Positions 1 through 9,602 are shown, counted from the stretch's first letter. The stretch: 64,000 nucleotides of DNA from Tranzscheliella williamsii (GCA_023212725.1 JALBYF010000066.1:1-64000); one strand, 5' to 3'. A program made the numbers and translations. Notes: a model not told the origin generated them from the sequence alone.

Positions 1-72
1 CCTATCAATCTAGATCACTCTGCACTAGCCCGAATCCTCACACGACTGTGCCGAGTTAAGTCCCTGTTGCTC

Positions 73-1275
73 CTACCTCCTTCCGTCACGGTACCCATCT
101 CCTGGACAAGTACGCTGGGTCCCCTCTCCCTCTGCTAAATCGCATATTGTCTTTGCTCGGGCCGTGGCATACATTGATGCAAAGAGAGCTCGGTCGATCC
201 TATTGGCCTCATCACCCAGCTCCATAACTTGGTCCCGATATGCACGAGTCAGTGGGCCAAATATGCTGACGTCCAATGGCTGCATGATATGTGTTGAGTG
301 AGGGGGGAAGCACATTGGGATGATGCGCCTCTGCCAACACTCGTCAAGGAATTCCACCGAAACGTGAGATGCATGCCCGTCCATGAGAAGAAGCCGCCAG
401 TCCGTGTCCTTAGGTTGTTGAGTAGCAGGGTCGAATATGAGTTGAAGCCAGTTCAATGCTAGTTCATTGGATGTCCATCCGTTGATGGACACACCAAAGA
501 ACCAGTCATTGGCAGGCCCTAGCATCCTCCGATGATCGCCATAGAGATGGACCCGTCCTTTGAAGATGATGAGAGGAGGGATTGACTGGCCTCCGGAACC
601 AATGCATTCGATGACTGTTGTGCTGTCGCGGTTGCCGGCTTGTGCTTTGAAGCGATTGGACTTGGGGCCGGCAGGAACAATGATCTTCTGCCGGCCACCA
701 ACCCCCATCATAAAGCCTGTCTCGTCCATGTTGTAGATTGCATCGGACCAGACCTTGTACTCACCAAGCACATCTTGAAAGCGTTGAAAGAATACATGCA
801 CACCGGCTTCGTCAATTGCCTTCATTCTTGCGTTTTCCAGGCATCGTGAGTAGCGAGACTGTAGTCCAGGATGTCGAAGAAGGAAGCTGCTACACCAGTT
901 CTTACCAATATGGGGTTCCGCTGATGTTGAGGGCCGAGCAACTGTTTTCGCAAGGTCGCGTATCAGTCCAGGAGTCAGAGGGAACCCACCAATGGCACAG
1001 CGCTCGATGTGTTGCTTCAAAGCGCTCTCAGCACCGGGTGCAAGGGCTTGCTGGTGACTTTGAGCTTCTTTCTTGCTGACCCGACCTTGTGTCCGATCAT
1101 ATAGTGTCGAGTATGCAATGCCATTGGCCTTGGCTGCTGCTCGAATGCTTGAGTGGTGTCCTAAAGTCCATTGATCGAGTGCTTCCTGGATCCTGTCTTC
1201 CTTTTCATCTCGTTGCTGTGCTGAATGTTGTCGGGCTACCATCTTCCTAGGGCTAAGCGACCGTGTCCGCATCAT
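73..1275 (-). CDS. pogo/CENP-B-type DDE transposase (Fot1/Tigger-like), C-terminus degraded
   Basis: The protein is a DNA-transposon transposase of the pogo group (helix-turn-helix plus DDE_1 domain), which cuts and joins transposon ends in the nucleus. An N-terminal pipsqueak/CENP-B-like helix-turn-helix (AAAKANGIAYSTLYDR) is followed by a second DNA-binding segment containing GKNWCSSFLLRHP. The catalytic domain has all three aspartates expected in this family: NMDETGF, LLLMDGHASH and MQPLDVSIFGPL. The first ATG of the frame is at 1275; ATG 1242 is an alternative. After the third aspartate the normal tail is lost: the protein ends about 50 residues later in unrelated sequence, and a short stretch with weak similarity to the family tail appears in another frame, so a frameshift near position 110 is likely. 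The element runs off or ends at the left edge. Family assignment is firm; present activity is doubtful. Confidence 0.85.
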   Translation of the reverse strand: MMRTRSLSPRKMVARQHSAQQRDEKEDRIQEALDQWTLGHHSSIRAAAKANGIAYSTLYDRTQGRVSKKEAQSHQQALAPGAESALKQHIERCAIGGFPLTPGLIRDLAKTVARPSTSAEPHIGKNWCSSFLLRHPGLQSRYSRCLENARMKAIDEAGVHVFFQRFQDVLGEYKVWSDAIYNMDETGFMMGVGGRQKIIVPAGPKSNRFKAQAGNRDSTTVIECIGSGGQSIPPLIIFKGRVHLYGDHRRMLGPANDWFFGVSINGWTSNELALNWLQLIFDPATQQPKDTDWRLLLMDGHASHVSVEFLDECWQRRIIPMCFPPHSTHIMQPLDVSIFGPLTRAYRDQVMELGDEANRIDRALFASMYATARAKTICDLAEGEGTQRTCPGDGYRDGRR

Positions 1276-1762
1276 TGGTCGTAAGGTACAGGTAACGCAT
1301 CGCAACTATCATCCATTTGTTGAGTGTCCATATACAAGTTGCTTGATGTACATTAAGGAGCTGTCCGGTTGGTGGGTGTTGAGGGATGTGCTGATCAGGA
1401 AGGAACCCGCAGCAAGAATGAAGTGAAAATTTTTGACCGCGTACTACGGGTGATCGGTAACTACGTGAATCGCGTTACCTAGTAGTTTGTATGATGAGCC
1501 TGATTTCCAATACAAAGCCAAGTAACTTGTATCCTTCGGCACCACCGGTCCGCTCTACCGCACGGGAAATAGGCTCTCTCTCGCCGGCCTGGAGCGAAAG
1601 GCTCGGGACTCGGAGGCAAGCTTGGAGCACGAAGGCAAGAATTTCCATTAAATAGTGGAAATGGTGGAATGGTGGAATGGTGGAATGGTGGAATGATGCT
1701 GCTGCGAGCGTAGCTGAGGAGACCATTGACCACCTCACTTGCGTGCCTATCTTTCGCCTAGG
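1276..1762. other. gap between transposase and RPC11
   Basis: No gene is seen. The segment should hold the 5' end of the pogo-type element. A short inverted repeat GGTAAC...GTTACC lies at about 1456-1479 and could be part of a terminal repeat, but the partner end is not in the window. The right half is the RPC11 promoter and contains the 8-bp tandem repeat listed separately. Confidence 0.5.
1663..1694. repeat. 8-bp tandem repeat, four perfect copies
   Basis: The unit GGTGGAAT occurs four times head to tail at 1663-1670, 1671-1678, 1679-1686 and 1687-1694. It lies 69 bp upstream of the RPC11 start codon, so it is in the promoter or 5' UTR. Confidence 0.95.
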
Positions 1763-2353
1763 ATGCTCTTCTGTCCGACCTGCGCCAACTGCCTGATCAT
1801 CCAGCTGGACGACCAGGGCAACAACAAATGGTCGTGCAGCACGTGTCCGTACGAATTCCCCATCGTCCGGCAGATGACGACGAGGCAGCATCTGAGGCGC
1901 AAAGAGGTGGACGACGTGATGGGCGGAGAGGAGAGCTGGAAGAATGTCGACTCTACTGACGGTATGTTCTTGTCCCCTTTCTGCCTTGCTCGACGTACGG
2001 CAGCGGCTCGAATGGCCGCCGCCTGCGCGCACCGCGGCCTTTTCGTCGGCGATGCGCGAACGCATCCTGCCGAATGGTGTGCTTACTCTGCTCTTCGCTT
2101 CCTGCATTGTCGCCGTCCGCCCGTTCCTGTCTACAGCGCCGTGTCCGAAGTGCGAGAATCCGAAAGCCTTCTTCATGCAGTTGCAGATCCGTTCTGCCGA
2201 CGAGCCGAGTAAGTTCTGCGTCCAGCGACCGTGCAGTCGCTCATCGCTTACCGTCACGCCTACCTAATAACCGCCTGGCTGCTCCGTCTGCCAGTGACCA
2301 CGTTCTACCGATGTACCAACGGCAAGTGCGCCTACCAGTGGAAGGAGAACTAG
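1763..2353 (+). CDS. RPC11: RNA polymerase III subunit RPC11 (C11/POLR3K), three exons
   Basis: Small TFIIS-like subunit of RNA polymerase III, needed for RNA cleavage and for termination and reinitiation. I assemble three exons, 1763-1961, 2137-2208 and 2295-2353, giving 109 residues, the family's normal size (about 108-110). The introns are GTATGT...CAG (175 bp) and GTAAGT...CAG (86 bp). The first zinc ribbon has CPTCANC and CSTCPYEFP; the linker RKEVDDVMGG is conserved. The second zinc ribbon reads CPKC ... QIRSADEPMTTFYRC ... C, with the invariant RSADEPMTTF segment that contains the RNA-cleavage acidic pair. The Met of that segment is created exactly by the second splice. The protein ends in WKEN as in other fungi. 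The ATG at 1763 is the first in frame. It is convergent with the NTPase gene downstream. Confidence 0.95.
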
Positions 2354-2868
2354 CCGCTGTCTCCGCCAACCCCGCTCGACGACCACAGACGAGCAGCAGC
2401 GTCGGCCCCCCGAACCCGATATACCCTGGACATCACGCCCTGTTGTCCTCCTTTCTCACGCCCCCCCCGCCAGCGTTACAGTCGAACGCCACATTCAGCG
2501 CTCTCCCTTGTATTTGTACGCTACTTTCTCTTGGACGCCGCCATGTAACGGTACCGTTCGCAGCGGTGAGCATGTCCGATCGGGTGCTATGCAAAATTGT
2601 GATTGATTGCAGGATGGGTGTGTGCTCCGGGATAGTTTTCCCTGGCCAAGGACTCCTAGGTGATCACAAATTACATGTTCTGAACTTCGAGCGGTGCTCA
2701 ATCATGCTTATATCTGCTTTGTTTGGAAACCGGCTTGAACTCCGAAAGGTTAGAAACGCTTGTTCCTTCTTCCACACATCCAATGACACAGGCATGATCA
2801 CTGATCAGTTTTGGACATGTAAGCTGTACTGAACCAAGTCTATGACTGAACGAAAGAAGGGGGAGACG
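2354..2868. other. convergent intergenic region
   Basis: This lies between the 3' ends of RPC11 (+) and NTPase copy A (-). No coding signal, RNA gene or repeat is seen; it presumably carries both 3' UTRs. Confidence 0.6.
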
Positions 2869-5800
2869 TCATCGCCATGGAAATATGTATTCTGCACCTT
2901 TGAGTGCGGCCAGGGTGGGTGGGTCGTTTTTCTTGAGGAACTTTTCCATCGACGCGTCGGCGGGAATGGCGCCCAGCAGCGCCAACAGACTCTGTCGACC
3001 TCGCGGATCCAGATGCGCCAGTAATGGAATTGTAGCAGGGTTCAGACCTGACAGATAGACGGCATGCCGCTGCTGTTTCGGCCCGGAGCTGGCAGCACCC
3101 TCTGCGGACTCCGACCGTCGAGACCAGAGACGCGCTTGCTTGCCCCGTAAATTGAAGACGATCCATAGATGTGCTGGTCGTGAAATGTTCTTATCCGCTT
3201 CCAGCACGCCCGCTGCCTTGTACTCTTCCCATGTGAGTTTTTTGCGAGCAGCGGTGGATGCACGCTTTTGCGCCGGAGTATCGGTAGTATCTGTCTTGCT
3301 TGTTCCCAGCATGTTGAAACCACGTACATTTTTGGTCTGTACGAGAACATATGACAGCTCATCTGTCTGGAACTGGCTGTCCAGCAAGTCGGGCCTCCGG
3401 GGCCGGGGAATACGGTGCACCGGGATCAGGATGTCCCAATCCGCTTGATTAGATATGCCGACCCAGGCGCACTGTCGTACCCAGCCTTCAGCGAGGATTT
3501 CGCGGGGGATGGGTTGACCACCGTTAAACTGTCGGTCAAGGCGGGCAAAATGTGTGAAGTTTACGAAATTTTCCTCCAGCCATGCCTTCGTTTCATCGTC
3601 CGGCTGTGGACCAGGCATATCCGCGGTTTCTACGGCCTTCGCTTTGCCAGATCTCGCCTTCGTCTTTTTGGCCGTCGCAATGGGTGCAGAGGGGTCTGGC
3701 TCGGAATCCCGACCCGATTCCGGTTGCGAACCGGTAGAGTCGCTGGATGGTGCCGCCAAATTGAGCAGAGCATCCAAAAGATGCCAGACTGCTAAAGGCT
3801 GGATGATAGGCGCACGTTCATGGTAGCGAGCCTCCAGGCGTTCCCTGCTTTGAGTTATATGCTTTTGAGCTTCGGCGTCCTTGCTGAGGAGTTTTGGAAA
3901 CAGTCTCAGAGCATGGCCCAGGTCCGAAGCCAGACTGAGAAGAATCCGAACCACTTCCTCACCATTCTCGCCTACAGCGATATAAGAGTTGAGCAAAGAA
4001 TATTGCAACTGGCGTAGGCACGAAGACCATCGATCTAATGGATCAAGGCGGAGGAGATATGCAGCTGCCGCGCTGCACACAGGTTCCGAAGGAGTCCAAG
4101 TTTCCACAGTGCCGCCATTGGTCCCAACGTACCCTACACGGCGTAGATGATACGCGACTAGGCTATCGCGTAATGCAACTGCATCTGCCATGCCTTGAGA
4201 TCCGTTGATCGTCAATGGGATGCGCTGACCGATCAGTGCCAGCATCTGATGAAGCTGCTCGTTCGCAGAAAAATGGTCCGGCCAACCGTAGGGGGCAAAA
4301 AGGAGCTTCAAACCTACCCTCCGCAAAGAAGCTCCACCGAAAGACACAGATCTCTCATCTGTCATGACGTTCTCTGACCAAAGCGGTCTGCCATACCTGC
4401 GTGCCAGCCCTTCTAGATCTCGGAAGGTGATCCGTGATTGGTTGCTGTTTGAAAGAAACATCTCGACATCCCGACGCTCGTTGTGCATTGGCAGGTCGAC
4501 GAACGGAGAAACAAGCTCGTAATCGTCTCGTGTAAAACGTTGCGAAGCTTCAATCGCCTCAGTACCGGACAACTTGGTGATACTTGAGTGTGTGTCGATC
4601 AATATGATCCACTGACCGCTAGGGCTTAGGTGCGACCAGATACGCCTTAGAGCTGCAAGGCGGTTTTTGCCTAAAGCGTTGCACTCGTCCAGCGCCAGGA
4701 AAAACAATGGACAAGCTCGTACTTCCATAATGTTATGTTGGTGCACATCTGGCATCGGTAGGACAGCTTCCAAGGAGTCGGGGCTAGCTGTAAAATAAGA
4801 ACGAAGATGAGCGGCAAAGAAAAAAGCATTTGTGACTTTTAGGGCTGACACACCGCGGCTTAGATCGTACGATTCCTTGGATCTTTGCCAGTAATCGCTG
4901 TAACTCTGCAAACTGCTGAGCTTATCGCATACGTCACGGTTGCTTGTCTCCTCGATTGACAATGGCCGACCGTAGTGAGCCAGTGAAACGGACTGAATGT
5001 ACAGAGTTCGGATAAAATCTGCGCGTGCGCTAATTTCATATTCGGGGCTGAACCTCGGGTGCTGCAGACCATCGTGTGTCCGGTGGAATATGGCATGCAC
5101 GAGGGCTGGGTTTGTGGTTTGAGGAACAGTATTGTAGGTCGAATTGTATACATCCACAAGTCGACGCATGGTAATTGCGACAGCGGCAAGAAAACAGGCC
5201 GTGTTGCGGACAGTGTCGAAGTCATCGTCAGTATCAACATCCCCTTCGGAGGGACGAAGAAAAGAACGAATGGATAGATCAGCCGGTGGAGCAGACACCA
5301 CCGAGGCAATGCCAGAATCGCGTCGTCGTACGCAGATTAAAAGGCCCAAAGCGTGCTTAGCCAGTTCATGAGCAAGCTTTGTCTTGCCAAAGCCGGACGA
5401 TTGTACCAAGCCGAAGACCCTTGCATAGTGACGATTTGGGTCAAATCCAGCTTCCACGCTTAGAATGTGGTGCAGGATGTTGCCCACACCCGGACCCTTG
5501 AACGCGCGCTCGAAAGCATGGCGAACGGGTTCGGAGCTAGACGTGATCTCATCCATTGTGGTCCTAACGGCCGCAGTAGATGACAGGCCAGCAAGGACAT
5601 GCTGGATTATCTGCATGCCAGAAGCTGTAGAGTTTTTCTTGTAGTATGAAACAGCACGTAACAATAACTCAGGTTGTTGCTTTTCATCATGTTGAAACTT
5701 ATACCTCCCGGCATGCATGTCATAGTGAAAGTGCCTATCAAGCCATTGCGGAAAGCCGGGTTCTAGCCGCAAGCTGACAAGAGCTTCCATCAACCGACTG

Positions 5801-6036
5801 ATAGCGTATGAGAGACTATGTCTAGCGGTGCTAGTTGCAGGGTTCTCGTCACTTCTGACAAGAGTCTCGATATCTTTCCTGAGCTCATCGATGGTCGTGC
5901 GGCAGTGCTGCTTGTTCGGACATCGATCCAACCATGCTTCTAGATCCCGCAAGTGCTGCCGCGACGGAGAAACGTGCTGGAAGAAGGCAGTGTCGCTCGC
6001 AGCCGGTGTCGATGAATTTGGGGGTGTGGTGACCAT
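2869..6036 (-). CDS. NTPase-nuclease-like protein, copy A (uncharacterised basidiomycete family)
   Basis: An intronless protein of 1055 residues with no characterised orthologue known to me. The first in-frame ATG is at 6036; the frame stays open 17 codons upstream but without an ATG, and copy B starts at the equivalent place. Counting from 6036, an N-terminal helical region contains SRQHLRDLEAWL. A P-loop follows near residue 212 (QSSGFGKTKLAHELAK), then a Walker B motif near 445 (FFLALDECNAL), a sensor-1-like strand (WIILIDTHSS) and a YGRPLW motif. A helical stretch with SEPVCSAAAAYLL comes next. The C-terminal module has a basic, Pro-rich linker, then NQADWDILIPVHR near 868 and SYVLVQTKNV near 896, which fits a PD-(D/E)xK nuclease core with Q for E. 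By recall, large basidiomycete families share these motifs and resemble Crinkler/RHS-type NTPase-REase proteins. Function is unknown. Copy B lies 34 kb away on the same strand. Confidence 0.8.
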   Translation of the reverse strand: MVTTPPNSSTPAASDTAFFQHVSPSRQHLRDLEAWLDRCPNKQHCRTTIDELRKDIETLVRSDENPATSTARHSLSYAISRLMEALVSLRLEPGFPQWLDRHFHYDMHAGRYKFQHDEKQQPELLLRAVSYYKKNSTASGMQIIQHVLAGLSSTAAVRTTMDEITSSSEPVRHAFERAFKGPGVGNILHHILSVEAGFDPNRHYARVFGLVQSSGFGKTKLAHELAKHALGLLICVRRRDSGIASVVSAPPADLSIRSFLRPSEGDVDTDDDFDTVRNTACFLAAVAITMRRLVDVYNSTYNTVPQTTNPALVHAIFHRTHDGLQHPRFSPEYEISARADFIRTLYIQSVSLAHYGRPLSIEETSNRDVCDKLSSLQSYSDYWQRSKESYDLSRGVSALKVTNAFFFAAHLRSYFTASPDSLEAVLPMPDVHQHNIMEVRACPLFFLALDECNALGKNRLAALRRIWSHLSPSGQWIILIDTHSSITKLSGTEAIEASQRFTRDDYELVSPFVDLPMHNERRDVEMFLSNSNQSRITFRDLEGLARRYGRPLWSENVMTDERSVSFGGASLRRVGLKLLFAPYGWPDHFSANEQLHQMLALIGQRIPLTINGSQGMADAVALRDSLVAYHLRRVGYVGTNGGTVETWTPSEPVCSAAAAYLLRLDPLDRWSSCLRQLQYSLLNSYIAVGENGEEVVRILLSLASDLGHALRLFPKLLSKDAEAQKHITQSRERLEARYHERAPIIQPLAVWHLLDALLNLAAPSSDSTGSQPESGRDSEPDPSAPIATAKKTKARSGKAKAVETADMPGPQPDDETKAWLEENFVNFTHFARLDRQFNGGQPIPREILAEGWVRQCAWVGISNQADWDILIPVHRIPRPRRPDLLDSQFQTDELSYVLVQTKNVRGFNMLGTSKTDTTDTPAQKRASTAARKKLTWEEYKAAGVLEADKNISRPAHLWIVFNLRGKQARLWSRRSESAEGAASSGPKQQRHAVYLSGLNPATIPLLAHLDPRGRQSLLALLGAIPADASMEKFLKKNDPPTLAALKGAEYIFPWR

Positions 6037-6888
6037 TGGCTTTGAATGCCTCGTGACTAGGTAGCCGCTTGGACGTAGAGACGACAAGTGATGGACACAT
6101 GTCTACATGAGAAGCAATCTCAAACACGCATCATGGAGCAAGTCACAACGTAAAAGCTCAGTTCTGGAAAATGTGAATGTCACAACAGGGCTTGAACTGA
6201 CGTCCTGCTTACGTGATTTAGCAGAGGCTTAATCCACTCAGAATGTTAAGTCTCTGGCTTGCTTCAGAACAGCCGGTCTGGCAATCCCCTGTTACAGCAA
6301 ACACAGGCATTATTGTGCTTCAGAATCTGGCTTTTGCTTCAACAGATAGTATTTCTTGCATGCACTCTGATTAAATGGTCATGGGAGAAAGGCATGAAAA
6401 TGATGGAAAGGTACTGACAATGGCTATTGACGGTGTCACGCAGTAAAGCGCACGCCCAGCGAAAAGGTGTCCTACTCTGCTTTGCCAAATTGGGCGTGAC
6501 TAAGTTGGCGAAGCGATGCTGTCCCTGGCAGCGAGCTCGTCCCACACTTGGAAAGGATGGTCGCGTTGGCCAGCCTCTGTGCTGAGCGTTGTGTGGTGTT
6601 GGGGAAACAGCGCCTGAGACGTGTCTGAGCAACTCATCTCGTTGCAGGCTTGCTTGCATGCCATCGGCAGACGTCATATGAATGGTGGTTTAGAGACCGC
6701 GCCCATGAACGTGCGGGTGATGGATCTTTCGGCCGAGACAGCGTTGGCGCGCGCCGAACACTTACGGCGCGCGGCTTTCGGACGTCAGCTTGCTCGGATC
6801 AGGCTTGGTTGAGCTCCACCATTGGGCGCCTAGAGCTGGACGCAGCAAGCCAAGCTGGATAGCGTGCGGACGGGACTGCGGCGGCGAG
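6037..6888. other. divergent intergenic region upstream of copy A and TANGO2
   Basis: The 852-bp region contains both 5' flanks. A tRNA-like fragment on the minus strand (about 6177-6250) has B-box-like and A-box-like words but does not fold; it is treated as rejected. No other feature is seen. Confidence 0.5.
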
Positions 6889-7827
6889 ATGTGCGTGCTC
6901 TTCTGGACGACCGACGATGCGCACTTTGACCTGGTCGTTGCGTCGAACCGGGATGAGGTGCTGGCGCGGCCGACGCATGCGGCCGGTTGGCACGACTTTG
7001 GAGAGGCGCGGAAGGGGAGGGTGTTGAGTGGGCGCGATGCGATCGGTGGGGGTACCTGGCTGGGTGTGGGGCGGAATGGTGCGTTTGCGGCGCTGACCAA
7101 CTACAGCGAGGAGGTGGGGGCGGTGGCGGGGGGAGAGTCACGCGGGGGGCTGGTTCGTGGGTGGTTGGAGCGGCAGGCGGACGTGCGAGCGCGGCGGGCG
7201 CGGTCGGCGGTGGAGCAGGACGTCCGCGCTTACCTCGGCGGCCTCCGCGCTGCGCTGCCCCGCTATGCTGGCTTCAACCTGCTCGTCGGCGCACTCTCCA
7301 GCACGGGCACCGTCGTTGGCTACATCACCAACCGCACCCCCGCAGGCGCGCTCGCCCCGGACACAGCACCCCTCCTCTTCAACCCGCCCGCACCAGCCCC
7401 CCCCGGCCTCTCCAACTCCGCCCTCTCCCACCCCTTCCCCAAAGTCACCACCGGCGCCGCCCGCTTCCGCGCCACCCTCTCCAGCTACAACCCCACATCC
7501 CCCGCCGCACTCGACACCCTCGCAGAGTCCCTCTTCGACATCCTCTGGACACCCTCCGCCCCGCCCCCCACCTCTCGCGCTGGCCTGCCCAGCTCGCTCC
7601 TCATTCCGCCCATCGGCACCGCACCCCACTGGTACGCAACACGCACCTCCACCGTCCTCCTCCTCCCCAAACACGCTCCCGCCCTCTTCATCGAGCGCGA
7701 CATCTTCCAAGACGCCCCCACCCACCCCGTCTGCATCAACGGCACCCCTGCCATGCACCCCCGCCACGGCCGCAGCGGCAGCCAGCGCCGCTTCACCTGG
7801 CCCGTCCAACAAGAACCCACGCCCTAG
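6889..7827 (+). CDS. TANGO2/NRDE-family protein
   Basis: Member of the TANGO2 (NRDE, Ser/Thr-rich T10) family, an Ntn-hydrolase-like fold. The animal members are linked to Golgi organisation, mitochondrial metabolism and heme trafficking; the fungal role is not settled. The chosen ATG gives a protein of 312 residues that begins Met-Cys (MCVLFWT), as the family does. It then shows the family signature ASNRDEVLARPT and the GGTWLGVGRNG and ALTNY motifs. The C-terminal part is very rich in Pro, Ala and Ser codons and carries the conserved GTRTSTVLL-like strand in the form YATRTSTVLLL. It is a single exon of about the usual length (animal TANGO2 is about 276). It is convergent with the ribosomal protein gene downstream. 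Confidence 0.9.
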   Translation: MCVLFWTTDDAHFDLVVASNRDEVLARPTHAAGWHDFGEARKGRVLSGRDAIGGGTWLGVGRNGAFAALTNYSEEVGAVAGGESRGGLVRGWLERQADVRARRARSAVEQDVRAYLGGLRAALPRYAGFNLLVGALSSTGTVVGYITNRTPAGALAPDTAPLLFNPPAPAPPGLSNSALSHPFPKVTTGAARFRATLSSYNPTSPAALDTLAESLFDILWTPSAPPPTSRAGLPSSLLIPPIGTAPHWYATRTSTVLLLPKHAPALFIERDIFQDAPTHPVCINGTPAMHPRHGRSGSQRRFTWPVQQEPTP

Positions 7828-8299
7828 ATACCCTACCACCGACCGCGCCGCACGAATCTGAGCCGGGCGACACGTTTGGAGTGTTCTTTTCTGCGTTGGT
7901 GTGGGTGTCTGTGTGTGAAGAGAATACAAGGCATCTGCAGGATGTGCGAAGGCCGTAAATGGACATACGAAGGGAAGCAATAGATGCGTGGGAGGATGCG
8001 AGGCCGATGCCAATGACGGCTCCCATGCGTGGAGCGCCGTGGCGTCCGGCTGGATGGTTTTGATTCCTCTTCGGTCGGCGAGCCCGTATCAAAGCGGTGG
8101 CGAAATTCCATGGCCTAGGAAGAGGAAGACTTTTGGGGGGGACGCTGTCCACCAAGAGCAATCCGGAGAGAGGCACTCCGTGGGCAGCATGTGGACTGGC
8201 AACGGCGAGGACCGATGCCACAGATCGATGCGGATGGGACAGAGGAAAGGGATATCGCGGGAGCATGGCAAGAAGGAAAAGAGACCGGCAGCGCGCCGC
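7828..8299. other. convergent intergenic region
   Basis: The 3' flanks of TANGO2 (+) and eS19 (-) meet here. Open frames through the region lack any family similarity. Nothing else is seen. Confidence 0.6.
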
Positions 8300-9602
8300 T
8301 TACTCGTCATCCTCCTCCTCCTCGTCAGCGGACTCCTCCTCCTCCTCCTCTTCCTCGCGGGCAGCCTCGAGGCAGGCGACGGCGATTCGGTCGAGATCAC
8401 GCATGCCGTCCTGGCTGATGCGTCGGCCGCCCTTGGGGTCCTTCTCGAGAACTCCGATGCCCTCGAGGCCCTGGACTACCTTTCGCTGAACGGAACCGGA
8501 AGCATCGGCGTGGTGCGAGGGTCGGAAGCCTCGGTTAGAGGCACCACCGTGGAACTTTCGCAGGTGTCCGATACCTACCGCCTTTCGGAGGTAGATGTGT
8601 CGGGCAAGCGCAGCCGCTCGGACGTAGAACCAGTCGGGGTTGTAGGGGGCCTGCTCCTTGAAGTGACCGGTCTTGACAATGTCGACCCAGACGGGCACCT
8701 CGATCTTGCCTGCAGAGTGAGAAAAGTGACCAGAGACAGACAGGTCAGCACAATGGACGGCAACTGTCTCCCAATAGTCTCTTTCGCTGCACGCCCAAAT
8801 TGGCAAGACAAGCGTAGTGTGCTGCGCCCCGTTGTCGGATAAGCTAGTACACTGAGCGGCCTCACCCTAGAGCCGCTGTCTATCGCGACAATTCTTTTCC
8901 TCCGTCCTACGTGTACTGCGTCGCGGCAACCTTTGGACGTGAGGGTCGCCGCGTACATTCCATGCCAGGCGGTCCCCCTTGTCAAGTGTGCGGGAAAGAG
9001 ACATGCCGGTGCAAGTACTTACCGGATCGCTTAAGGTGCTGCGCGTAAGCGTTGATGAAGTTGTCGGCGGCGACGTCACGTACGCTGTTGTCGGCAGAGA
9101 CAGTGTGACGGAAAGAAGGGGTCAGTGATCTTTCTTGCTTGGCAAGGCTGGAAGGCAGCCAGCATGTCGGGACATCAGCAGCATCTGTTGTTGTTCGTCG
9201 AAAGCGTCCGCATCGTCCCCTGGCTGGCGTGCGTCCAATGGGATAAGAGACATCTCCGTCATCTAGACTGTCGATCATCATGGCAGCGGTCGAGGTGCGG
9301 CCATGCCGGGCCACCTCTGTGTGCTGCCATCCGACCTAGACGGCTACATGAATGTCGACGAGAGAAGGCCGCAAAGCGTGCTTTCGGCACCTTCTCTCTT
9401 CCCTTCCGATTGTGGGCGCTATCTGCCGCGGGCGATTCCCTTCAATCCCAATTCATCTCGACAAACGGTTCCCCATGGACCCAGGGCCGGACGCTATGCT
9501 GCCTGGTCGATGAACGCTGCGGAAACGGCCGCACGGTTGTGGCTATGTGGATGCGGCGGATGCTGTCGAATGCGGGCTGGCAGAGGATACATACTTCGGC
9601 AT
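8300..9602 (-). CDS. RPS19: 40S ribosomal protein eS19 (RPS19), three exons
   Basis: Component of the small ribosomal subunit head, needed for 18S rRNA 3' processing. The exons are 9595-9602, 9023-9084 and 8300-8709, giving 159 residues. Exon 1 is only 8 nt (ATGCCGAA before GTATGT) and supplies Met-Pro-Asn. Exon 2 supplies VRDVAADNFINAYAQHLKRS and exon 3 begins GKIEVPVWVDIVKTG. The conserved YDPDWFYVRAA-type segment appears as YNPDWFYVRAAALARHIYLR, followed by HHADASGSVQRKV and GGRRISQDG. Exons 2 and 3 are certain. Exon 1 is inferred from phase, a GTATGT donor and the pyrimidine-rich leader just upstream. The intron between exons 1 and 2 is about 510 bp. An unusual feature is a roughly 17-residue, almost purely acidic C-terminal tail that is not typical of eS19. 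Confidence 0.88.

Noticed and set aside
6177..6250. tRNA-like sequence on the minus strand upstream of NTPase copy A (CTGAGTGGATTAAG and GTTCAAGCC words).
   Set aside because: The acceptor, D and T stems do not pair and the anticodon loop would be 10 nt; at best a decayed tRNA fragment, possibly chance.
6987..8013. Long open frames overlapping TANGO2 on both strands.
   Set aside because: Low-complexity Pro/Arg or Gly/Glu translations caused by codon bias of the real frame.
9180..9300. C/D-box snoRNA-like words (ATGATGA ... CTGA) in the minus-strand first intron of RPS19.
   Set aside because: No terminal stem and the box spacing is poor; not called.
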